Source: Salinarchaeum sp. IM2453 (GTDB lineage Archaea > Halobacteriota > Halobacteria > Halobacteriales > Salinarchaeaceae). From it: 64,000 nucleotides of DNA. The stretch's first letter is position 1, and every line of letters begins with the position of its first letter. Shown in pieces: positions 58,898 through 64,000 of this stretch. Below the pieces are notes generated by a model. It was not told where the DNA came from. It was given only the letters and a program-made list of their open reading frames with translations, and made no database searches. The translations under genes were made by a program, and so were the position numbers. The stretch is from contig NZ_CP081183.1 of NCBI RefSeq assembly GCF_019693215.1, forward strand, positions 248,001-312,000, written 5' to 3'.

Positions 58898-59851
58898 TTA
58901 TTCTTCGGAAAGTTCCTCAACGAGCTCGTCAGCATCAACATCGGCGTCTTCGAGTGCATCTTCAACATCGGCGTCAAGTTCGCCACCTAGGCCGCCCATC
59001 ATACCGCCCATCGGTCCGGCAGCAGCACCGTCAAGGACTTCACGAACGATAACGCGGTTAACATCAGCATGCTCGATGACATCCTGAACGATCTGCTGTT
59101 TTGAGAACATCCACTGCTGATTCATCGTCAGTTCTGGCGTGGATTCAACGTACAGCGTTTCTTTTTCGGTTGTGACTGTTTCATATTCCGGCTCAGCATC
59201 TTCGTCGTCATCATCATCGGATTCAATAAGTTGAGTCTCTTCAACTTCGTCGGTCTCAATAAACATCTCAAGATCAATACCGAGGTAGGCGTCAAAGAGC
59301 CCTCGAGCTTTCTCAATACGATCTTCGACTTGTTCAATAATTTCGTACTCGTATTCGATGTCATCGCCAGCGAGTGGATGATTGAAGTCAACTCGGGCAC
59401 GACCGCCGATGACAGCTTCGACATGTCCGTGTTCTCCGTCGATATCCACATGAGCACCTGGATACCGATCGTCTTCTGGGATCTTTTCGGCACTGATGGT
59501 TCGTACGTCGTCAGGATCGTGTGCACCAAATGCTTCATCAGACGGAACTACGACAGACCCAGTGTCACCAGCCTCCTTGCCTTCGAGATCGGACTCAACT
59601 TGCTCAAACAAGTGTCCGTCTCCAACTATGATTACGCGAGGCTCAAATGACTGATCCTGATCAGCAACACCTTCTTCCTCAGCAACTTCTGGATCAGTTG
59701 TGTCTACAAGTTGTCCATCTTCTACGGTCCGTGCAGTAAAGTCTAGTCGGACAAAGTCTCCAGTTTGAATACCGCTCGTGTCTGCCTCATCTACCTCAGA
59801 TTCAGATACATCGTCAGCGTCAGCGGCAGATGCTTCTTGTTCGTCGGCCAT
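58898..59851 (-). CDS. FKBP-type peptidyl-prolyl isomerase (SlyD-like, extended)
   Basis: A 317-residue protein. The FKBP/IF domain pair spans about residues 25-190: GDFVRLDFTARTVEDGQLVD, FEQVESDLEGKEAGDTGSVV, and HPLAGDDIEYEYEI before the flap. A C-terminal domain of about 120 residues follows, ending in a Gly/Met patch (GPMGGMMGGLGGELDA) and an Asp/Glu-rich tail, typical of large haloarchaeal FKBPs. It catalyses proline isomerisation and probably chaperones. ATG 59851 (MADEQEASAA) is supported by gtttaaatg on the minus strand about 25 bases upstream; the longer start at 59875 would fall in that promoter. Confidence 0.9.
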   Translation of the reverse strand: MADEQEASAADADDVSESEVDEADTSGIQTGDFVRLDFTARTVEDGQLVDTTDPEVAEEEGVADQDQSFEPRVIIVGDGHLFEQVESDLEGKEAGDTGSVVVPSDEAFGAHDPDDVRTISAEKIPEDDRYPGAHVDIDGEHGHVEAVIGGRARVDFNHPLAGDDIEYEYEIIEQVEDRIEKARGLFDAYLGIDLEMFIETDEVEETQLIESDDDDDEDAEPEYETVTTEKETLYVESTPELTMNQQWMFSKQQIVQDVIEHADVNRVIVREVLDGAAAGPMGGMMGGLGGELDADVEDALEDADVDADELVEELSEE

Positions 59852-59960
59852 ACGATATACTACTGTGTTCGACATTTAAACTGTGTGATCCATGCTGCGC
59901 ATTGCTAGATGTGAAGATACAACCGTCAATCTTTTTTAATACGGTCCTGTTCCGGTGGGC

Positions 59961-60500
59961 ATGTACGAAGTTGAGCTTAAAGTTAGGGCAGATCACGAGA
60001 CTATAAAATCACGATTGGAGGAGTCAAACATTACAGTAGATCGAGCAATTATCCAAGAGGATACCTATTACAATGCCCCACACCGAGACTTCGCAGAAAC
60101 AGATGAAGCCTTACGAATCCGACGGCAACAGGAGCAAAGCGCCGACGAATGGGAAGTAATTGTTACGTACAAGGGGCCACTGTTAGATGAGAAGTCAAAG
60201 ACCAGAGAAGAAATAGAGACTCACATAGCAGATGGCGAGACGTTTGATACAACACTCCAGCGCCTCGGATTTACACCAGCAGCAACAGTCCGTAAAGAAC
60301 GCGAATACTATCAGTTAGGGGAGTACGAGCTGACATTAGATGCTGTGAAGGATGTTGGTACGTTCATTGAAATTGAGACGGAAACCGAAACAGACATTGA
60401 GGAGGCTCGGGAGGGGGCTTACGAGCAGCTTGAGGAGCTCGGGCTTGACCCAGAAGATCATATCCAACAATCATATCTAGGAATGTTACTCGAAGATTGA
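59961..60500 (+). CDS. cyaB: CYTH domain protein (class IV adenylate cyclase/ThTPase-like)
   Basis: A 179-residue CYTH tunnel-fold protein: MYEVELKVRADHETI has the ExExK signature, DTYYNAPHRDFAETDEALRI, and YKGPLLDEKSKTREEIET with the basic substrate-binding residues, followed by GTFIEIETET with the metal-binding Glu row. It may act on thiamine triphosphate, polyphosphate or ATP; the CyaB annotation is by homology only. ATG 59961 rather than GTG 59955; a TATA-like ttttttaata lies about 24 bases upstream, consistent with a leaderless transcript. Confidence 0.85.
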   Translation: MYEVELKVRADHETIKSRLEESNITVDRAIIQEDTYYNAPHRDFAETDEALRIRRQQEQSADEWEVIVTYKGPLLDEKSKTREEIETHIADGETFDTTLQRLGFTPAATVRKEREYYQLGEYELTLDAVKDVGTFIEIETETETDIEEAREGAYEQLEELGLDPEDHIQQSYLGMLLED

Positions 60501-60702
60501 CACCATCGCCGCGCTGAAGCGCAAGGGCACCCAGCTGTCGGCTTTATCTTGATCGTCAACTTCTTCAGGGTTAACCCCGAGGGTCGTCAGTAACCTCGGC
60601 CTCTGACCCAACTGGGTAGACTGGTATACCCATTGAGATTCCGTAACGATTGTTGGCAGTTGATGAAAGTTTGAAGCCTCTGTAAGAGTACATTCTCAGA
60701 TA

Positions 60703-61683
60703 ATGGGAAATCCGGATTTACGAGAAATTGCGGCGATCGAATCGATGGCAATGGACGATATTGCAGGATCGACACTTGCCATTGATACACACAACTGGTT
60801 ATACCGGTATCTGACAATCGTTGTACGATATACAAACAGTGAGGCGTACACGACGAGTGATGGCACTGAGGTGGCAAATCTAATTGGAATTGTCCAAGGA
60901 GTATCGAAGCTACTTGAGCATGATATTACACCGGTATTTGTTTTTGATGGGATTCCAACTGATCTGAAGGAAGATGAAATCAAGGCAAGGCGTAAAAGTC
61001 GAAAGCAACGCGAGGAGCAACTCGAAACGGCCAAAGAAGAGGGTGATCAGGTTGAAATCGCACGGTTGCAGTCGCAAACACAGCGGTTGACTCCAACGAT
61101 ACTAGAAACATCGAGAGAGCTACTATCGATACTTGACTGTCCTGTCATTGAGGCACCAGCAGAGGGGGAAGCACAGGCAGCCCACATGGCAAAAGAGGGT
61201 GCAGTTGATGGTGTCGGATCTGAAGACTACGATACCCTGCTATTTGGTGCACCAACTACGTATCGAAAGCTAACAAGCTCTGGAAATATTGAGCGAATGA
61301 ATCTTTCAAAAACGCTTGAAAAACACGACATCAGCTTTGAGCAACTCGTGGCAGCAGGGATTCTCTGTGGAACAGATTTCAATGATGGGGTACACGGGTT
61401 TGGTCCAAGAACTGCGATCAAGGCTATCAAAAAGCATGGAACACTTGATGCAGTACTCGAAGCAAATAATGTTGAAGTTCCAATGGCCGATCGAATTCAA
61501 TCGCTGTTTCGTGATCCAACAGTGACAAGTGAATATAAGTTTGATAAATCGGTTGCTCCTGATGTCGACGTAGCTCGGGAGTACCTTACATCGAACTGGG
61601 AAATAGAACCCACGGAGATTGAGCGAAGTCTAGAACGGATTACGACAGCCACACAGCAGACGGGGTTAGACGACTGGACATAG
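60703..61683 (+). CDS. fen1: Flap endonuclease 1
   Basis: Structure-specific 5' nuclease for Okazaki fragment maturation and repair. It has 326 residues: the N-terminal XPG domain has IDTHNWLYRYLT and VFVFDGIPTDLKEDEIKARR (metal Asp and clamp Lys/Arg); the internal XPG region has APAEGEAQAAHMAKEGAVDG and GSEDYDTLLFG; the H3TH segment is GTDFNDGVHGFGPRTAIK. The C-terminus QTGLDDWT is a PCNA-interacting (PIP) box. Start ATG 60703 (MGNPDLREIAAIE) is the family N-terminus. The 200 bases upstream include G/C-rich inverted repeats resembling transposon debris. Confidence 0.95.
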   Translation: MGNPDLREIAAIESMAMDDIAGSTLAIDTHNWLYRYLTIVVRYTNSEAYTTSDGTEVANLIGIVQGVSKLLEHDITPVFVFDGIPTDLKEDEIKARRKSRKQREEQLETAKEEGDQVEIARLQSQTQRLTPTILETSRELLSILDCPVIEAPAEGEAQAAHMAKEGAVDGVGSEDYDTLLFGAPTTYRKLTSSGNIERMNLSKTLEKHDISFEQLVAAGILCGTDFNDGVHGFGPRTAIKAIKKHGTLDAVLEANNVEVPMADRIQSLFRDPTVTSEYKFDKSVAPDVDVAREYLTSNWEIEPTEIERSLERITTATQQTGLDDWT

Positions 61684-61820
61684 TCATTATTGACCGATTC
61701 TGGTAAATTAGGGAACAGATAGAAAGTCCAAACACAGGATGCTGATGATCAAGCAATAACCGGTGTCTAGTCAGGTCAAGTCGGGCAAGGTTGATCACAT
61801 TTACACAATTGATAAACGAA

Positions 61821-61830
61821 CCCTTTAAGC
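61821..61830 (+). promoter_or_regulatory. TATA box of rpl21e-rpoF unit
   Basis: ccctttaagc is centred about 27 bases before ATG 61854, indicating a leaderless transcript. It excludes the longer frame that opens at 61791. Confidence 0.55.
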
Positions 61831-61853
61831 CGCCACCTACGCAAAAACGGTAT

Positions 61854-62144
61854 ATGCCAAAATCGAATGGACCAAAACAAGGAACGCGGAACAAGTTACA
61901 AAATGATCCGCGTGAACGGGGAATTTCCCCGCCGCAGCGATCAATCGCGGAGTTTGAAGAGGGAGAAATCGTTCATCTTCGACTTGATCCGAGCATTCCG
62001 GATGGACAATTCCATCCTCGGTTTAATGGACTGACAGGTGAAGTCGTTGGTATGCAGGGGTCTGCATACAAGGTCGAGGTTGAAGATGGCAACGCTGAAA
62101 AAACAGTTCTTGCGAATCCAGCCCACCTCGTCTCTCAGGAATGA
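61854..62144 (+). CDS. rpl21e: Ribosomal protein L21e
   Basis: A 96-residue archaeal/eukaryotic large-subunit protein: the basic N-terminus [20 protein letters not shown], then [20 protein letters not shown], and [20 protein letters not shown] with a KOW-like turn. It is the first gene of a unit that continues with rpoF (ATGA overlap). Start at 61854 is set by the TATA box 27 bases upstream and by family length. Confidence 0.95.
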   Translation: MPKSNGPKQGTRNKLQNDPRERGISPPQRSIAEFEEGEIVHLRLDPSIPDGQFHPRFNGLTGEVVGMQGSAYKVEVEDGNAEKTVLANPAHLVSQE

Positions 62145-62497
62145 CTATCTTCAAAGAGACAGTTGACGAAGAATATTTGACAATTTCTGAGGCAAAGGAG
62201 CTGCTTGAAGAGGTTCAGATGGAACGGGCAATGCAGGATGAGCGTGAAGTAACATATGAATTGGCACGAGCAATTGAACACGCAAATCAGTTTGCGGTTC
62301 TTGAAGCCAATGAGGCACAGGAACTAGTCGCTGAACTACAGGAACTCGAAAAGGTCGATGAAAAGACCGCATACAAAATTGCAGACCTTCTCCCTGAAAC
62401 CCGCGATGAACTGCGGACAATATACGCTAAAGATCGGTATACGCTTACTGGCGACGAACTTGACGAGATTCTGAATATTGTTGCCAAGTACGTATAA
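62141..62497 (+). CDS. rpoF: RNA polymerase subunit F (Rpb4)
   Basis: A 118-residue Rpb4 homologue that pairs with subunit E (Rpb7) to form the stalk of archaeal RNA polymerase. [38 protein letters not shown] and the HRDC-like helices [19 protein letters not shown] match the family. Its ATG overlaps the rpl21e stop by four bases. The order rpl21e-rpoF-DUF655-rsmA is widely conserved in archaea. Confidence 0.92.
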   Translation: MTIFKETVDEEYLTISEAKELLEEVQMERAMQDEREVTYELARAIEHANQFAVLEANEAQELVAELQELEKVDEKTAYKIADLLPETRDELRTIYAKDRYTLTGDELDEILNIVAKYV

Positions 62498-62593
62498 TCC
62501 GACATACAATCACGCGGAGTCGTCACACATTTTTGACAATCACATCGACGTGTACAACCATTGTTAAGTATCCGGTACTCTTAGGATACAACA

Positions 62594-63175
62594 ATGAGCC
62601 AATCCGACAGCAGTGAGGAAGCCACACATGCAGTGGTTCTTGATTTCCTCGCACATGGGCGTACGGATGACAGCAGTCCACAGTATCAGCGGTCTCCAGT
62701 AGCATATGCTGTTGGTCCAGAATCTTTCAGATTATTTGAGATTGCATTTGAGGATAATCCGGATGTGACAATTGGTGATGAAATAATTGTTGAACCAGCT
62801 GAAAAACGGGTTGGAATTGAAGCGATTCGACAGGTTGAATACGAGGATTTATCGAGCGGAGCTAAATCAGAACTCGACTATGTAATCGAAGAGATCGTCG
62901 AGGCACAAGAAGATCGGTTTGTTGAGTTCTATAATACGGCTCAACCGATTACACTTCGGTTGCACCAGCTAAATCTTTTACCTGGGATCGGGAAGAAACT
63001 CCGAAATGGAATCCTTGACGAACGAAAGCGAAAGCCGTTTGATGACTTCGATGAGATCGAGGAGCGAGTGTCTGGGCTTCATGATCCAAAGGGAGTAATT
63101 GTCGAGCGTATCACTGAGGAGCTACAAGAAGACGATTTAAAGTATCAGATTTTCGTTGGACGAGACGAGGAATAG
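62594..63175 (+). CDS. DUF655 family protein
   Basis: A 193-residue protein with an N-terminal OB-like beta domain (HAVVLDFLAHGRTDDSS, DEIIVEPAEKRVGIEAIRQV) and a C-terminal helix-hairpin-helix region (LLPGIGKKLRNGILDERKRK, VSGLHDPKGVIVERITEEL). It matches archaeal DUF655, conserved between rpoF and rsmA; the HhH suggests nucleic-acid binding, perhaps in transcription or rRNA work. Start ATG 62594. The stop is followed directly by the rsmA ATG, so they are translated together. Confidence 0.9.
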   Translation: MSQSDSSEEATHAVVLDFLAHGRTDDSSPQYQRSPVAYAVGPESFRLFEIAFEDNPDVTIGDEIIVEPAEKRVGIEAIRQVEYEDLSSGAKSELDYVIEEIVEAQEDRFVEFYNTAQPITLRLHQLNLLPGIGKKLRNGILDERKRKPFDDFDEIEERVSGLHDPKGVIVERITEELQEDDLKYQIFVGRDEE

Positions 63176-64000
63176 ATGATGCGCGATCCAGACCAGTTGC
63201 TGGCACGAGCGGGTGTGCGCGGGAACCCGAAGAAGGATCAGCACTTCTTAATTGATGATCGAATACTTGATCGGCTACCTACGTATTTGGATGAGATAAC
63301 CGCTACCACCGGAACAATCCTCGAGATAGGTGCCGGAACGGGTGCACTTACCGACCGGTTGCTCGCCGCTGGAGACCACGTAATTGCTATTGAAAGGGAT
63401 CAGGAGTTAGTAGAATTCCTACGGAAAGAGTTTGCAGATGCAATCGAAGAAGGAAGAATGACGGTAATCCAAGGAGATGCTCTTTCAGTTGAACTTCCTG
63501 AATTTGACAGTTCTGTCTCGAATCTACCATATGGAGTCTCCAGTGAAATACTCTTCCGATTGTTGCCAAAGGGTCGACCACTGGTTGTCACTGTTCAAAA
63601 AGAGTTTGCAGAACGGATGGTTGCAGAACCAGGAACAAGTGATTATGGACGGTTATCAGTGAGCACAGACTACTACGCAGATGCAGAAATTGTCGAACCG
63701 GTTCCTCCAGAAGCATTTTCCCCGCCACCAGCAGTAGAAAGTGCTGTGGTTCGGCTACAGCCAACTATAGGAGCAGATACAGTAAGCGATCCAGAATTTT
63801 TCCTGCGGTTCGTGAAAGCAGTATTTACACAGCGTCGAAAGACACTGCGAAATGCAATCCGGAACACAACGCATATCTCTGGAATTACAGACGCAAATGC
63901 GCTTGTTGAGGAAATAAGCGAAGATTTACTTCGTAAACGACCTGGGAACATTACTCCTGAAGAATTTGCTACACTGGCCGAAAAAGCAGTAGCATACACA
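63176..64000 (+). CDS. rsmA: 16S rRNA adenine dimethyltransferase, partial at window end
   Basis: KsgA/Dim1 family enzyme that dimethylates the two adjacent adenines near the 3' end of 16S rRNA. The frame of 275 codons is open to the last base and continues beyond. Visible: KKDQHFLIDDRILDRLP at the N-terminus, the SAM-binding ILEIGAGTGALTDRLL, catalytic motif SNLPYGVSSE, VQKEFAERM and AFSPPPAVESAVV, and TQRRKTLRNAI. The start is ATG 63176 or the next codon (ATG 63179); it directly follows the DUF655 stop. About 10 residues are probably missing from the C-terminus. Confidence 0.93.
   Translation, partial: MMRDPDQLLARAGVRGNPKKDQHFLIDDRILDRLPTYLDEITATTGTILEIGAGTGALTDRLLAAGDHVIAIERDQELVEFLRKEFADAIEEGRMTVIQGDALSVELPEFDSSVSNLPYGVSSEILFRLLPKGRPLVVTVQKEFAERMVAEPGTSDYGRLSVSTDYYADAEIVEPVPPEAFSPPPAVESAVVRLQPTIGADTVSDPEFFLRFVKAVFTQRRKTLRNAIRNTTHISGITDANALVEEISEDLLRKRPGNITPEEFATLAEKAVAYT

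Noticed and set aside
60501-60702. Possible small gene or element in front of fen1
   Set aside because: G/C inverted repeats (gcgctgaagcgc, gggttaacccc) suggest debris, but no frame and no clear match to the other repeats was found.
1-64000. CRISPR arrays, provirus or integrated plasmid
   Set aside because: No regularly spaced direct repeats, cas genes, integrase, capsid, terminase or replication-initiator genes were seen; TnpB is the only nuclease of that lineage.

Overview
The window reads as a stretch of haloarchaeal chromosome, most likely from Haloquadratum walsbyi or a close relative. The encoded proteins are typical of Halobacteria: acidic, with haloarchaea-only families, an archaeal transcription and translation apparatus, RadB, FEN-1, archaeal DnaG and the archaeal aro' pathway. 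The DNA, however, is AT-rich with relaxed spacing, which among haloarchaea points to Haloquadratum. Many genes have a TATA-like box about 25 bases before the start codon and no Shine-Dalgarno sequence, so leaderless transcripts are probably common; this was used to choose several starts. No virus, plasmid replicon or CRISPR array was seen.

Layout. 1-8650: a transposon relict, a RIO-like kinase, an NSS sodium symporter, the carboxyltransferase and small subunit of propionyl-CoA carboxylase (pccB-pccX), an FAU-1 RNA-binding protein, riboflavin synthase and a UvrD-like helicase. 8775-18350: a same-strand cluster with a VirB11/TadA-type ATPase, a TadC-type membrane platform and four proteins with pilin-like N-termini, one about 990 residues long. 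This is the best candidate for an uncharacterised system: an archaeal type IV pilus-like or secretion machine without a recognised major pilin. 18430-25400: two proteins of unknown function, a 436 bp inverted-repeat element, radB, a zinc-finger gene coupled to ef1b, a TctA-like transporter and the L1-L10-L12 ribosomal operon with an L1-type leader. 25600-38550: two very similar TFB genes, aIF2 beta, small conserved proteins, a phospholipase D-like surface protein, a RecJ-like DHH protein, a JAMM protease coupled to ribL, an aminotransferase, ribH, an SPFH protein and a winged-helix protein with a Tat-like leader.

38550-48400: a transposon relict, aroD, the trpCBA plus aro' genes on the minus strand, an intact TnpB (IS200/IS605, IS1341-type) element and dnaG. 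48600-52850: a DUF92 membrane protein, almost 1 kb of transposon debris with a striking branched hairpin structure, a cis-prenyltransferase-like protein lacking the usual catalytic motif, a cold-shock protein and small conserved proteins. 52840-64000: an NhaC antiporter, a universal stress protein, tRNA-Glu(UUC), a split YeeE/YedE transporter, an FAH-family enzyme, a YprB-like nuclease divergent from a MinD-like ATPase, an FKBP isomerase, a CYTH protein, FEN-1, and the conserved archaeal set rpl21e-rpoF-DUF655-rsmA, with rsmA cut by the window end.

Together the genes cover riboflavin/FAD synthesis (ribE, ribL, ribH scattered), aromatic amino acid synthesis (aroD, aro' genes, trpABC), core information processing, and one envelope-associated apparatus. 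Transposon debris (TnpB tails, hairpin ends, a short recurring palindromic repeat) sits in many intergenic gaps and in places seems to supply promoters or terminators. Family assignments are by recognition from memory; none was checked by a search.
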